A DNA stretch of 64,000 nucleotides from Thioalkalivibrio sp. AKL19 (GCF_000420165.1 NZ_ATUK01000010.1:372001-436000); one strand, 5' to 3'. Shown: positions 55,680-64,000, counted from the stretch's first letter. Notes: generated from the letters alone by a model not told the origin. Numbers and translations are program-made.

Positions 55680-55860
55680 ATGATGCGATTCGCTTCGCTC
55701 ATCGGCATCCTACGGAATCGCACTGCCCGTAGGGTGCGTTGAGCCCCGCGAAACGCACCAACAACGGCGGGAGTCACCCCTTCGACCAAACCCGCCAAAT
55801 GGCACGCCAACACACCCGATCGTCATCCCGGAAACCGCAACGCGGTTGTCCGGGATCTCG
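55680..55860. repeat. TAGGGTGCG palindrome copy 3 and a GTCATCCCGG-type hairpin
   Basis: GATGCGATTCGCTTCGCTCA with TCGGCATCCTACGG (55680-55714) and CCGTAGGGTGCGTTGAGCCC with CGCGAAACGCACC (55726-55759), in the opposite order to copy 2. At 55821-55860 CGTCATCCCGGAAACCGCAA with CGCGGTTGTCCGGGATCTCG folds into a hairpin of another common REP class. The gap 55671-55968 has no gene. Confidence 0.7.
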
Positions 55861-55964
55861 CCCGCCCGCCCGAACATACCCCTCTGCCACACCCCCACAC
55901 CGGGGTGATACAGTCGTTTAAACAATGTCTATACACCATGCGGATATCGCCATCTTGCGCCGAC

Positions 55965-55989
55965 GGGGTCAAACCTTGCCTTTTGCCCC
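55965..55989. repeat. Left inverted terminal motif of the RAYT element
   Basis: GGGGTCAAACCTTGCC followed by TTTTGCCCC. It is the inverted form of GGGCAAAACGCAAGGTTTGA(CCCC), found repeatedly at 56940-57356. The RAYT stop codon lies inside it. The two orientations frame the transposase gene. Confidence 0.65.
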
Positions 55990-56814
55990 TGCGGACACGA
56001 TTCGACTCACTCGCGAAAAATGCAGGCCGAAATGGTCACCGATGGCTTTCAGCGTGTAGCCACCGGACGCATACGCGCGCCGAATGGCTTCATTCCTCGG
56101 GAGGCTTGCCTTCAGGGATTCGAGCGTCGGCGGCACAGGCCGCTGCTGGGCCCTGGGGTATTCCGGATCCGAGTCCAACCTCCCGGACTGACCTGCCAGC
56201 TGCGCCTCTACAAAGGCCTCGGATCCAAGGAATAGCTGGGCATGCAGATCATTCCAGGGGGAAGCGCATCCGATCCCCTCATGCACAAAGCGCCGATAGG
56301 CCTGGCGTCGGGAGGCGGCAGGGCCGAATTCGTCCAGCACGCGGTCCGTCGATAACCACGAGGCGGCGTCCGAAAAACCTGCGGTGGCCCGGTAGCTGCT
56401 CCACTCCCAGTCCGCAGGATCATCGATCAGATGCGCACGCACCGGGTTGAGGACGATGTAGCGCGCCAATTCCAGAAGATACGACTCGCGCTCGACCAGG
56501 ATCGCCTTGTACCGGCCTTGCAGCACATGACCCACACGCCGATGACGGCGGTTGAACCGCTGCGTGTAAACGCCGTTCAGCCACTGCATCCCCCGGCCCA
56601 GATTCGCATCCGGCGTCTCTACCAGAAGGTGATAGTGGTTGCCCATCAGGCAGTACGCAAAGACCACCCAGTTGAATCGCTCGACCGCCTGCGCCAGCGT
56701 TTCTTCGAACCGCCGATGATCAACGTCATCCAGGTAGATCCAGTCCCGCCGATTGCCACGCGCCGTTACGTGATACAGCGCCCACGGATACTCCAACCGC
56801 AACGATCGAGCCAT
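55969..56814 (-). CDS. REP-associated tyrosine transposase (RAYT, Y1/TnpA_REP family)
   Basis: A 281-residue HUH endonuclease. The N-terminus MARSLRLEYPWALYHVTARG, the metal-binding HYH in YCLMGNHYHLLVETPD (about residue 60) and the catalytic-Tyr helix LLELARYIVLNPVRAHL (about 115) are all present. The C-terminal region ends in a helix-turn-helix-like segment (ASGGYTLKAIGDHFGLHFSR). RAYTs nick and join hairpins of REP sequences and are thought to spread them. Intact, with its 5' end tandemly duplicated upstream (56785-57363). There is no second IS gene. Confidence 0.92.
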   Translation of the reverse strand: MARSLRLEYPWALYHVTARGNRRDWIYLDDVDHRRFEETLAQAVERFNWVVFAYCLMGNHYHLLVETPDANLGRGMQWLNGVYTQRFNRRHRRVGHVLQGRYKAILVERESYLLELARYIVLNPVRAHLIDDPADWEWSSYRATAGFSDAASWLSTDRVLDEFGPAASRRQAYRRFVHEGIGCASPWNDLHAQLFLGSEAFVEAQLAGQSGRLDSDPEYPRAQQRPVPPTLESLKASLPRNEAIRRAYASGGYTLKAIGDHFGLHFSRVSRIVSAGAKGKV

Positions 56815-57363
56815 CCCTGCTCTCCCCGTCTTGTCCCTGACAATCGCCAGTACACCCTAAATCAGACCGTGCCGCCAAACTAATTCCTACCGGCCCACCC
56901 CCTGCCCGAAATTCAAATCGGGCGCGCGAGATCCCCGAAGGGCAAAACGCAAGGTTTGACCCCGGGTTTGCGTGCGCGAGATCCCCGAAGGGCAAAACGC
57001 AAGGTCTGACCCCGGGTTTTCGCTCCCCGTCTTGTCCCTGACAATCGCCAGTACACCCTAAATCAGACCGTGCCGCCAAACTAATTCCTACCAGCCCACC
57101 CCCTGCCCGAAATTCAAATCGGGCGCGCGAGATCCCCGAAGGGCAAAACGCAAGGTTTGACCCCGGGTTTGCGCGCGGATACTCCAACCGCAACGATCGA
57201 GCCATCCCTGCTCTCCCCGTCTTGTCCCTGACAATCGCCAGTACACCCTAAATCAGACCGTGCCGCCAAACTAATTCCTACCAGCCCACCCCCTGCCCGA
57301 AATTCAAATCGGGCGCGCGAGATCCCCGAAGGGCAAAACGCAAGGTTTGACCCCGGGTTTGCG
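56785..57363. repeat. Nested tandem duplication of the RAYT 5' end and upstream region
   Basis: A 188-bp unit (56785-56972) contains the first 10 codons of the transposase, its ribosome region and an upstream segment ending in CCCCGGGTTTGCG. It recurs almost unchanged at 57176-57363, again with a copy of the first 10 codons. Between them are a short partial copy (about 56973-57020) and a 5'-truncated copy (about 57023-57173). Each full or truncated unit contains GGGCAAAACGCAAGG-TTTGACCCC. The gap 56815-57531 has no gene besides these repeats and the terminators. Confidence 0.9.
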
Positions 57364-57419
57364 GGTTTTCGGATGACGCCTGATAGTGCCCGGATGGCGA
57401 AACCACCAGGCTCAAGCAC

Positions 57420-57480
57420 AAAAAAAGCCCCGAACGGGGCCGTAAGGTACGCATAAAAAACGGGGCCCCTGGGGGCCCCG
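57420..57480 (-). terminator. Tandem rho-independent terminators of the porin gene
   Basis: On the minus strand the first stem CGGGGCCCCC / GGGGCCCCG (57461-57480) is followed by six T (57460-57455). A second stem GCCCCGTTCGGGGC (57427-57440) is followed by seven T (57426-57420). Both are downstream of the porin stop at 57532. Confidence 0.88.
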
Positions 57481-57531
57481 CAAAACAAGCTACAAACTTG
57501 TTGTTATACCGCTTGGTAGCAGTGGCTGCCC

Positions 57532-58644
57532 TTAGAAGGACACCCGCATACCGCCACCGACCGCGGTGTAGTCCGGACCACCGGACTTCACGTCGGTGTG
57601 GGCCACACCACCGAACACCCGCACGCGGTTGCTCATGTGATGGGTAACACCAAAGGCGACGCTATCGACATTCGCCTGGCCAGCCGGATCGTTAGAGGTA
57701 TGACCCAGGGTCAGCGAGAAGTCGGTGCTGCCCATGGAGTAGGTACCCGCGGCGAAGTAGGTGTTACCGCTACGCTCCTGCATGCCGGTGATGTTGTTTT
57801 CGTTCTCGGCGGTGAAATCTTCCGCCTCGAAGTTCACACGCCACGGGCCCTGGCGGAAGTCAACACCGATCTTGGCGGTGCGCAGCTTGGTCGCGGTTGC
57901 GTCGTCGTCGTCGTTTGTGGTGCCGTCAACAAATCCCAGGATCCCGGAGGTCTGGTTGTTGTCATCGGCACGCTGGTAGGCACCGTAGATCTCGACCGGG
58001 CCCACATCGAAGCCGAGCTTCGCGGCGTAGGCCGTGTCGCTGTCGTTGCTGTTGTCGATAAACGCGGCAACGTCCAGGTTCACCATGCCGAAGTCATTCG
58101 AATAACGAAGGCCACGATCAAGGTACGACCCATTCGCAAAGCCACCCCAGCCGAAGCCACCCGGGGCCAGGCGACCACCGTTCACGCGCTGCTGCATGAA
58201 GGTGCCGTTGAGCGGATCCTTGCCGGCAGTGCTGTAGGGGCTGGACATGCGGCCAGCGGTAACGCGACCGAAGTCGCCATCCAGACCAACGTAGGCGTCA
58301 CGCGCACCGGAGTTGAAGCCGTCCGTCGTGGTGACGTTCTGCTCAATCTTGGCGAGCGCGGTCAGGCCATTGCCCAGGTCGTGGTTGACCATGACGCCGA
58401 TACGGTTCGGGTTGGCACCGTCCACGTTGTTACTGAACAGATGGGCCGTGCTACCAGAGCCGGTGGAGGTGCCACCGCCGTCCATGACACGGAAGCCATC
58501 GTTGAACCTGGCGTCACCCGAGGCGCTCTGGTGGACGATCTGCGTCTGCAGCTGGCCGAACAGGGTGACGTTGGTGTCGGCGGCGGCGAAGGCCGGGACT
58601 GCGAAGGCGCCGGCAACGGCGACTGCGAGAATCTGTTTTTTCAT
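57532..58644 (-). CDS. Gram-negative general porin
   Basis: A 370-residue outer-membrane beta-barrel protein (OmpC/Porin_4 type). ATG 58644 is preceded by GGGAG, and the signal peptide MKKQILAVAVAGAFAVPAFA is cleaved before ADTNVTLFG. Alternating strands include GLTALAKIEQNV, RDAYVGLDGDFGRVTAGR (the L2-L3 region typical of trimeric porins) and EIYGAYQRADD. The C-terminal residue is Phe (GGGMRVSF), as required for BAM recognition. The extracellular loops are rich in Asp/Asn, suggesting cation preference. A strong promoter and double terminator frame it. Confidence 0.93.
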   Translation of the reverse strand: MKKQILAVAVAGAFAVPAFAAADTNVTLFGQLQTQIVHQSASGDARFNDGFRVMDGGGTSTGSGSTAHLFSNNVDGANPNRIGVMVNHDLGNGLTALAKIEQNVTTTDGFNSGARDAYVGLDGDFGRVTAGRMSSPYSTAGKDPLNGTFMQQRVNGGRLAPGGFGWGGFANGSYLDRGLRYSNDFGMVNLDVAAFIDNSNDSDTAYAAKLGFDVGPVEIYGAYQRADDNNQTSGILGFVDGTTNDDDDATATKLRTAKIGVDFRQGPWRVNFEAEDFTAENENNITGMQERSGNTYFAAGTYSMGSTDFSLTLGHTSNDPAGQANVDSVAFGVTHHMSNRVRVFGGVAHTDVKSGGPDYTAVGGGMRVSF

Positions 58645-58720
58645 GTTGCGTATCTCCCAGGAGAGGTATGTGTTCGTTTCTACGCCTGCATCCACGGTCG
58701 ATGCCGCGAATGACAGGTGT

Positions 58721-58749
58721 TTTATATACACCACGGTGTCTCTTTTCAA
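58721..58749 (-). promoter_or_regulatory. Sigma70 promoter of the porin gene
   Basis: On the minus strand TTGAAA - 17 bases - TATAAA, close to the consensus with ideal spacing. The implied start of transcription is about 70 bases upstream of the porin ATG. Confidence 0.75.
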
Positions 58750-59526
58750 CCCCTGGGCGGGAAAAAATTGCCACAGTGGGGCGGGATCTGTGGCGCACGG
58801 CGCCTTTTGGCAGATCAAACACTTGCGCGCACAGTCTGCAGGAATCTCGGAAATGGATCGCAACGTGCTGAAATGACGGGCTCATCATGTTCAGCTAATG
58901 CTCGGAATCCCGCTGAATACGAGACCTCGATCAGGTTTTTCTTATTTTTCTGCGCGTTGCCCCGATTGGACGATTTTTCGGGTCGAGGGTAGGTCCGCCG
59001 AGGGGTCGGAGCGCGTTGCGTTTTTGCAACGACCGGGGATTCGGGCTGCCTTCGGCGAAGAATGTTGCAAAAAGCCGACAGGTGGCGAAGCGGAGGTAGC
59101 GGCCCGTTCGATCGGTTTGGTGGCTTTCCCGCTTTGGCGGGGGCTTCGCGGCCAGGGCCGCTCCTACAGGGGGGGCTGGTGGCCGGTTGGCGCGCGGGGG
59201 GTTATATGAGCGGCCGGGATGGCCGTGGGTGGGGAAATGGCGGTGTGCCCGGGCTCGATGAGGACGTGCCCCCGACGCCATGATGCGGTTCGCTGCACTC
59301 AGCGCATCCTACGGGCCACCGCTACTTCCGGGCTTTGGTGAGGGCTTCGCCGCCGACGCGGCTCCTGCGGGCCCACGGCCGGCGGCACCAGTGGGAGCCT
59401 GCTTGCAGGCGAAGCTCCTGCCCGCGCCGGGCACAAGACCTGAGGTGGGCTCCGCCACCGAGGCGGCTCCTGCGGGGCAGCGCCGGACGGAGGTTATACG
59501 GCGGTTGGATAGCCGCGCGGCTGGGG
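58750..59526. repeat. Gene-free region with several GC-rich dispersed repeats
   Basis: No convincing gene between the porin promoter and visC. From about 59135 on there are repeats: GGGCTTCGCGGCCAGGGCCG with CTCCTACAGG (about 59139), GATGCGGTTCGCTGCACTCA with GCGCATCCTACGG (59280-59313, half of the TAGGATGCG family), and GTGGGAGCCTGCTTGCAGGC with GAAG (about 59390). Two GGCTCCTGCGGG-type fragments are also present. Translations of this part give the VGAALAAKP-like strings usual for such repeats. Confidence 0.65.
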
Positions 59527-60714
59527 CTAGTCGAGGCCGAAGGCGCGCAGGGCAAGGCGGCGCTTGAGGGGGGTGGCCTGGTCGACCAGGCGGATGCCGA
59601 GGCCGCGCAGTTCCGGGAGGCCCGCGGCGTGGGTGCCGAAGATCAGGCGGAAGCCGTCCATGGCGCGCTGCATGAAGGCGTTCTCGGCGCGGCGGTCGCG
59701 GGTGTAGGCCCGCAGGACGGTCTCCGCCCCCGGGTCGCGGCGGGCGGGGCCGTGCAGGCGCTCGACCAGGGCGCGGGCGTCGGCCAGGCCGAGGTTCAGG
59801 CCCTGCCCCGCCAGCGGGTGGATGGTGTGGGCGGCATCCCCGGCCAGGGCGACGCGGCCGGCGTGGTAGTCCCGGGCATGGCGGGCCACCAGCGGGAAGC
59901 TGGCGCGCTTCGATGTGGCGGTGACCGCTCCCAGGCGGCGGTCGATCACGGCCTCCAGGGCCCGGCAGAAGCCGGCGTCGTCCAGCGCCAGCGTGTCGTC
60001 GGCCTGGTGTTCGGGCTGGGACCAGACGATGGAGCTACGCCCGTCCGCCAGCGGCAGGAAGGCGATGATCTGGTCATCGACGAAGCGCTGCCAGGCGGTG
60101 TCCTCGTGCGGGCGCTCGGTGGTCACGGTCGCGACCACGCCGCGGGCGTGATAGTCCTGCTCGCGCACCGGGATGCCCATACGGGTGCGCAGCGGGGATT
60201 GCGCGCCATCGGCCGCGACCACCAGACGGGCGGAGGCCAGCGGCGCATGTTGCGGGCCGTAGAGATCCACCCGATCCGGGCGGGTGTCGAGGCTCTTCCA
60301 TTCCGTTTCCGGCCACAGGGCCACGCCGGCGGCCTCCAGCTCGGTCCACAGCACGGCCTCCAGGGCGGCGTGCTCCACGGTCCAGCCCAGCGCCGGCACG
60401 CCCAGCTCGTCGGCATCAAAGCGGATATGCCCGGGGCCGTGGGCGTCCCACACGGCCATGCCGGAGAAGGCATGCGCGCGGCGCGCCTCGAGGGCGTCCT
60501 GCACCCCCAGGCGGGCCAGGAAGTCCATGGAGGCGATGTTGAGCGTGGCGACGCGCGTCACCGGGGTCGCGTCGCTGAAGGTGGGCGCGGCATTGCGCTC
60601 CAGCAGCCCGACACGCAGGCCCTGGCGGGCCGCGCCCAGCGCGATGGCGCCACCGACCGCGCCGGCGCCCACCACCAGCAGGTCCAGCAGGTCGCGGGAA
60701 CCCACCGCGCTCAT
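59527..60714 (-). CDS. UbiH/VisC-family FAD-dependent hydroxylase (VisC/UbiI-like)
   Basis: A 395-residue flavoprotein monooxygenase. It has LLVVGAGAVGGAIALGAARQ as FAD motif 1, the internal RLVVAADGAQSPLR (DG motif) and VALAGDAAHTIHPLAGQGLN (GD motif). Second of the paired ubiquinone-type hydroxylases; its start overlaps the ubiH stop by four bases. In gammaproteobacteria the visC/ubiI product performs C5 hydroxylation in ubiquinone synthesis. Which of the ring hydroxylations this one carries out cannot be told from sequence alone. Confidence 0.85.
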   Translation of the reverse strand: MSAVGSRDLLDLLVVGAGAVGGAIALGAARQGLRVGLLERNAAPTFSDATPVTRVATLNIASMDFLARLGVQDALEARRAHAFSGMAVWDAHGPGHIRFDADELGVPALGWTVEHAALEAVLWTELEAAGVALWPETEWKSLDTRPDRVDLYGPQHAPLASARLVVAADGAQSPLRTRMGIPVREQDYHARGVVATVTTERPHEDTAWQRFVDDQIIAFLPLADGRSSIVWSQPEHQADDTLALDDAGFCRALEAVIDRRLGAVTATSKRASFPLVARHARDYHAGRVALAGDAAHTIHPLAGQGLNLGLADARALVERLHGPARRDPGAETVLRAYTRDRRAENAFMQRAMDGFRLIFGTHAAGLPELRGLGIRLVDQATPLKRRLALRAFGLD

Positions 60715-61973
60715 GCCCCACCCCCTGCGGCCGGCCGCGCGAGATGGCGCGCGGTATGGCGCGGTAGCGGGCCGAGGCCCATGGCCGCCTGTGCCAGGCG
60801 GTCGCGCGCGGGGCGCAGACGATCAATGGCCATCATCCCGCCGCCCAGGGCATGCCCACGCAGACCGGCCGCGTGCAGCATGCCGCGCGCGAGAAAGTCA
60901 GTCGCCGCCACCACGCCGTTCACGTCGGCGCGCCGCGCCCGGGCATACGCCGCAAGGGTTGCGGGTGCGCCGGGGTCGGCCACAAAGCCGGGCGCCCCGC
61001 CCTGCCCGCACGCCTCGCGCAGCGCCCCCAGCAGGGTCGCCACATCGCGCAGGGCGAGGTTCAGCCCCTGCCCGGCCACCGGGTGCACCGCATGCGCGGC
61101 ATTGCCCAGCAGCAGCGCGCGATCCGCGACCGGCTCCGGGGCGTGCACCCGCTCCAGCGGGAAACGCACCACGCGGCCCGCCGGACGCAGCCGACCCAGG
61201 GTCCAGCCGAAGCGCGCCTGCAGCTCACGCAGGCGTTCGGCCTCGTCCAGTTCCAGGCGGCGTTCGCAGGTCTGCGGCGGGGCCACCCAGACCACGTTCA
61301 TCCGGCCATCCGCCTGCGGCAGCAGCGCCAGCGGGCCTTCGTCGGTGAAGCGCTCGAAGGCCTGGCCGTTGTGCGGCCGAGCGGGGAGGACATCGAAGAC
61401 CAGGGCATCCGCCGCGTAACGCAGGCGGTTCACCGGCAGGCCCAGGGCCTTGCGGGTGGGCGACTGGATGCCGTCGGCGGCCAGGATCAGGCGCGCGGCC
61501 CAGGTGCTCTCGCCGTCGGCGCCGCGGATGCGCAGTGCGCGCTGGTCGTCCGTCACCTCGCCCACGCCGGCCAGCGTCGAGTGGTGGCGCACGTCCACGC
61601 CGGCGTCACGGCAGGCCGCGTCCAGCATCGGCTCCAGCGCGACGGCCGGCACCACCTGCCCGAGGGCGTGGCGGCCGTGATCGGCCGCGTTCAGGTGGAC
61701 GCGCCCCAGGCCACCGCGGCGACTGACGACGATGGAACGGATCGCAGTCGCCCGTTCGGCCAGCGGCGCCCAGTAGCCCAGATCGTCGAGCAACTGCACG
61801 GAGCCGGCCGCCAGGGCGTAGCCGCGGGTATCCTTGGCGTGCGCATCCGGTGCGGGCGGCGCACCGCGTTCGAACAAGGTGACCGCGTAGCCCGCCCGCG
61901 CCAGGGTACAGGCCGCGAGGCCACCTACCGGCCCGCCACCGACGATGGCGATATCGCAGATGTTCGTGGTCAT
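60711..61973 (-). CDS. ubiH: 2-polyprenyl-6-methoxyphenol hydroxylase UbiH
   Basis: A 420-residue FAD monooxygenase of ubiquinone synthesis (C4 hydroxylation in E. coli). FAD motif IAIVGGGPVGGLAACTLARA, the KDTRGYALAAGSVQLLDDLG segment specific to UbiH, ILAADGIQSPTRK and ALLLGNAAHAVHPVAGQGLN are clear. In the order ygfB-pepP-ubiH-visC, conserved in gammaproteobacteria; here a 289-bp repeat-filled gap separates it from pepP. A C-terminal Arg/Ala-rich tail extends slightly beyond the usual length. Confidence 0.92.
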   Translation of the reverse strand: MTTNICDIAIVGGGPVGGLAACTLARAGYAVTLFERGAPPAPDAHAKDTRGYALAAGSVQLLDDLGYWAPLAERATAIRSIVVSRRGGLGRVHLNAADHGRHALGQVVPAVALEPMLDAACRDAGVDVRHHSTLAGVGEVTDDQRALRIRGADGESTWAARLILAADGIQSPTRKALGLPVNRLRYAADALVFDVLPARPHNGQAFERFTDEGPLALLPQADGRMNVVWVAPPQTCERRLELDEAERLRELQARFGWTLGRLRPAGRVVRFPLERVHAPEPVADRALLLGNAAHAVHPVAGQGLNLALRDVATLLGALREACGQGGAPGFVADPGAPATLAAYARARRADVNGVVAATDFLARGMLHAAGLRGHALGGGMMAIDRLRPARDRLAQAAMGLGPLPRHTARHLARPAAGGGA

Positions 61974-62262
61974 GCCGTCATCCCCCGAGTGGGCAGACCC
62001 ACCGCTTCATTCGCGGGCAGGCCCGCTCCCACAAAACCTGGATCGCCCATCGGAGGATGTCGATGCGTAGGATGCCGATGAGCGGAGCGAATCGCATCAC
62101 GGGGTGTGTGGCCCCAGAGTGAGCGGTGCGTTTCGCGGGGCTCAACGCACCCTACGGTTATGGACGTATCGTGGGGCACGATCCACGCCCCTTTCGCTGG
62201 CAGGCCCGCTCCCACAGGGGGCTGGGGCTGGGCCGGGGCTGGGTTATGGCGGGCGGGCATGG
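61974..62262. repeat. Repeat cluster splitting the pepP-ubiH operon
   Basis: TTCGCGGGCAGGCCCGCTCC with CAC (about 62010) and TTCGCTGGCAGGCCCGCTCC with CACAGG (about 62196) are Pseudomonas-type repeats. Between them lies a full TAGGATGCG palindrome: GTAGGATGCCGATGAGCGGA with GCGAATCGCATCAC (62067-62100) and AGCGGTGCGTTTCGCGGGGC with TCAACGCACCCTACGG (62122-62157). No gene. Confidence 0.75.
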
Positions 62263-63627
62263 TCAGTTCCAGCCCGGGAGGTCGCCGACCATGCAGGCCT
62301 CGATGTCGGCGACGGTCTTGGGACAGTCCGCGGTCAGGACCTCGTGGCCGTCGCGGGTGACGGCCACGTCGTCCTCGATGCGTACGCCGATGCCGCGCAG
62401 CTCCTTCGGCGCGTCGCTGTAGGGCCCGAAGTAGAGCCCGGGCTCCACGGTCATCACCATGCCCGGCTCCAGCTGGCGCCAGGCGTCACCGACGCGATAG
62501 TCGCCGACGTCGTGCACGTCCAGCCCCAGCCAGTGGCCGGTGCGGTGCATGTAGAACGGGCGGTAGGCCTGGTCGCGGATCAGCTTGTCCAGGCGGCCCT
62601 TTAGCACCCCCAGATCCTTGAGGCCGCGGGTCAGTTCGCGCACGGCGGTGGCGTGCGGGGTGTCCCAGTCGTTGCCGGGGCGCACCTGCTCGATCGCGGC
62701 GAGCTGCGCGGCCAGCACGCACTCGTAGACCTCGCGCTGGCGCTCGCCGAAGCGCCCGGAGACCGGGAAGGTACGGGTGATATCCGAGGCGTAGCCCTGC
62801 ACCTCGCAGCCGGCGTCGATCAGGAGCAGGTCGCCATCGTTCAGCGCGGCGCGGTTCTCGATGTAATGCAGGATGCAGCCGTTCTCGCCACCGCCGACGA
62901 TGGAGGGGTACGCGGTCTCGGTGCCGTAGCGGTGGAACTCGTGCAGCAGTTCCGCCTCCACCGCGAACTCGGTCAGGCCCGGCCGGCAGGCCTGCATCGC
63001 GCGCACATGCGCCTGGGTGGAGATGGCCGCGGCGTGGCGCATCAGCTTCAGCTCCGGTGCCTTCTTGAACAGCCGCTGCTCGTGCAGGTGGTGCTCCACC
63101 GCAACGAACTCGTGCGGCGCGCGCACGCCGTTGCGGGCCTTGGCCCGGACCTGGTTGACCCAGCCGAACAGGCGCTGGTCCAGGGGCTCGTCGCGTCCGA
63201 ACGGCGCGGCCAGCACCGCGCGGTTCTCCATCAGCCCCGGCAGGATCTCGTCGATATCCTCGATCGGGAAGGCGCACTCGGCCCCGTACGTCTCCATCGC
63301 GCCGTCCGGCCCCGCGCGCCGCCCTTGCCAGGTCTCCTGGGTGGGGTCGCGGTCGCGGCAGAACAGGATGTACTCGCCCGCCAGACGCCCCGGCACCAGC
63401 ACCGCCACCGCATCCGCCTCGGGGAAGCCGGTCAGGTAGAGGAAATCGCTGTCCTGACGGAAGGGATATTCGACGTCCCGGTTGCGCGTACGCTCGTGGG
63501 CGGCCGGGACGACGATGATCGAGTCCGGCCCGATCGCCCGCATCAACCGCTGGCGACGCCGGGCAAACTCGCCCTGCGGGATCTCCGGCATCCGGCCCGG
63601 CCGGGGGGCTTGTCGCGTTCGCGTCAT
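62263..63627 (-). CDS. pepP: Xaa-Pro aminopeptidase (PepP)
   Basis: A 454-residue M24B metallopeptidase that removes N-terminal residues preceding proline. The N-terminal creatinase-like domain has RNRDVEYPFRQDSDFLYLTGFPE. The catalytic pita-bread domain carries the metal ligands in LLLIDAGCEVQGYASDITRTFPV (two Asp), HRTGHWLGLDVHDVG (His), VMTVEPGLYFG (Glu) and RGIGVRIEDDVAV (Glu). Its ATG overlaps the ygfB stop (ATGA). First or second gene of the ygfB-pepP-ubiH-visC arrangement. Confidence 0.95.
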   Translation of the reverse strand: MTRTRQAPRPGRMPEIPQGEFARRRQRLMRAIGPDSIIVVPAAHERTRNRDVEYPFRQDSDFLYLTGFPEADAVAVLVPGRLAGEYILFCRDRDPTQETWQGRRAGPDGAMETYGAECAFPIEDIDEILPGLMENRAVLAAPFGRDEPLDQRLFGWVNQVRAKARNGVRAPHEFVAVEHHLHEQRLFKKAPELKLMRHAAAISTQAHVRAMQACRPGLTEFAVEAELLHEFHRYGTETAYPSIVGGGENGCILHYIENRAALNDGDLLLIDAGCEVQGYASDITRTFPVSGRFGERQREVYECVLAAQLAAIEQVRPGNDWDTPHATAVRELTRGLKDLGVLKGRLDKLIRDQAYRPFYMHRTGHWLGLDVHDVGDYRVGDAWRQLEPGMVMTVEPGLYFGPYSDAPKELRGIGVRIEDDVAVTRDGHEVLTADCPKTVADIEACMVGDLPGWN

Positions 63628-64000
63628 TGCATCGGGATCCGTTTCGGGTCGTCCGGAGCCAGCTCGTCGGCGATCAGCAACACGCCCACGCGCACGTATT
63701 CGTTGAGTTCCTCGAAGGCCGCCGCGTTGTCCTCGTCATCGTCCGGCTCCAGCTCGATGCGAGCAATCTCGGCGAAGTCGCGGAGGATCTCGCTGGCCTC
63801 GGCCGAGGGCTTGAGCTTGGCCAGACGGGGTGTCTGCCCGAGCCCGGCGATGAAGCCGTCCACCCACTCCGACAGGGCCTGGGCCTGCGCCTCGATGGCG
63901 TCGTCCTCCGGCAACAGCGGACCGAAACCCAGCTCCACGTCGTAGAGCTGCGCCAGCAGCGCGCGCCGGATCGCCTCCACGGTCCTGCCAAAGTTCTCCC
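63624..64000 (-). CDS. YgfB/UPF0149 family protein (5' end beyond the window)
   Basis: The last 125 or so residues are in the window, open to its right edge. Conserved features are LYDVELGFGPLLPEDDA, ALSEWVDGFIAGLGQ, SEILRDFAEIARIELE, and the acidic DDDEDNAAAFEELNEYVRVGVLLI helix. A GTG at 63978-63980 is in frame but lies inside the domain, so the true start is outside. YgfB-like proteins are all-helical, with reported roles in regulation in some species. The stop overlaps the pepP start. Confidence 0.88.
   Translation of the reverse strand, partial: ENFGRTVEAIRRALLAQLYDVELGFGPLLPEDDAIEAQAQALSEWVDGFIAGLGQTPRLAKLKPSAEASEILRDFAEIARIELEPDDDEDNAAAFEELNEYVRVGVLLIADELAPDDPKRIPMQ

Noticed and set aside
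56785-57363. CRISPR array
   Set aside because: The repeats are 150-188 bp with no regular spacers, contain the transposase start, and there are no cas genes.
58931-59281. A 116-codon minus-strand frame downstream of visC
   Set aside because: Its translation includes VGAALAAKP-like strings typical of dispersed repeats; no ribosome site or conserved domain.

Overview
The window is about 64 kb of high-GC DNA from a motile gammaproteobacterium. The ygfB-pepP-ubiH-visC order at the right end, E. coli-type MotA/MotB, hisI and cysS all fit that class. A DsrE2-like sulfur-relay protein and Gly/Tyr-rich secreted proteins resembling sulfur-globule proteins suggest a sulfur oxidiser, perhaps Ectothiorhodospiraceae/Thioalkalivibrio-like. 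The genus is inference. I see no rRNA, tRNA, CRISPR array or prophage.

Layout. 0-4.4 kb: a degenerate retropepsin-like protein, two membrane proteins, a REP cluster and ispG. 4.4-10.9 kb: a motility and sensing block (Aer-type chemoreceptor, HDOD protein, motA, motB) with a CobW GTPase coupled to motB. 10.9-19.3 kb: a TauE exporter, an AstE/AspA-type hydrolase, and a histidine kinase - response regulator - REC/PAS/GAF/GGDEF/EAL operon. 19.5-25.1 kb: a coupled hisI-cysS-DUF1007-NicO run and an acyl-CoA synthetase.

25.3-37.2 kb is the most unusual part, with every gene on the minus strand. In transcription order it holds a membrane-fusion protein, an RND pump with a histone-H1-like tail, three secreted Gly/Tyr/Pro-rich proteins, a ParA-like ATPase, a DUF302 protein, a membrane coiled-coil protein, a dynamin-like GTPase, a 48-aa membrane protein and a DsrE2-like protein. 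A divergent sigma54 activator lies upstream. Between them are a consensus sigma54 promoter and three TGTTGCA sites placed like activator sites. I read this as one sigma54-controlled envelope or sulfur-globule-related system that I cannot match to a described one.

39-45 kb: a TPR protein, then a compact cluster of an MDR dehydrogenase, a divergent PTPS, a GT4 glycosyltransferase and a methyltransferase. A CDP-alcohol phosphatidyltransferase and a YceI protein are divergent from it. 44.9-53.2 kb: a small motility protein with a sigma28-like promoter, a methyltransferase, folE, and a Grx-like/DUF3429 fusion. Divergent from these is a five-gene overlapping operon (FAD oxidoreductase, DUF1365, CFA synthase, MFS, chalcone-isomerase-like) whose promoter carries four roughly 11-bp-spaced T-N2-ACA repeats, as in CarH/LitR photoreceptor operators. 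53.2-64 kb: a GNAT enzyme, two conserved proteins, a RAYT transposase with a nested tandem duplication of its own 5' end, a porin, and visC-ubiH-pepP-ygfB. Several dispersed palindromic repeat families fill the gaps between genes, most densely from 53 to 62 kb.
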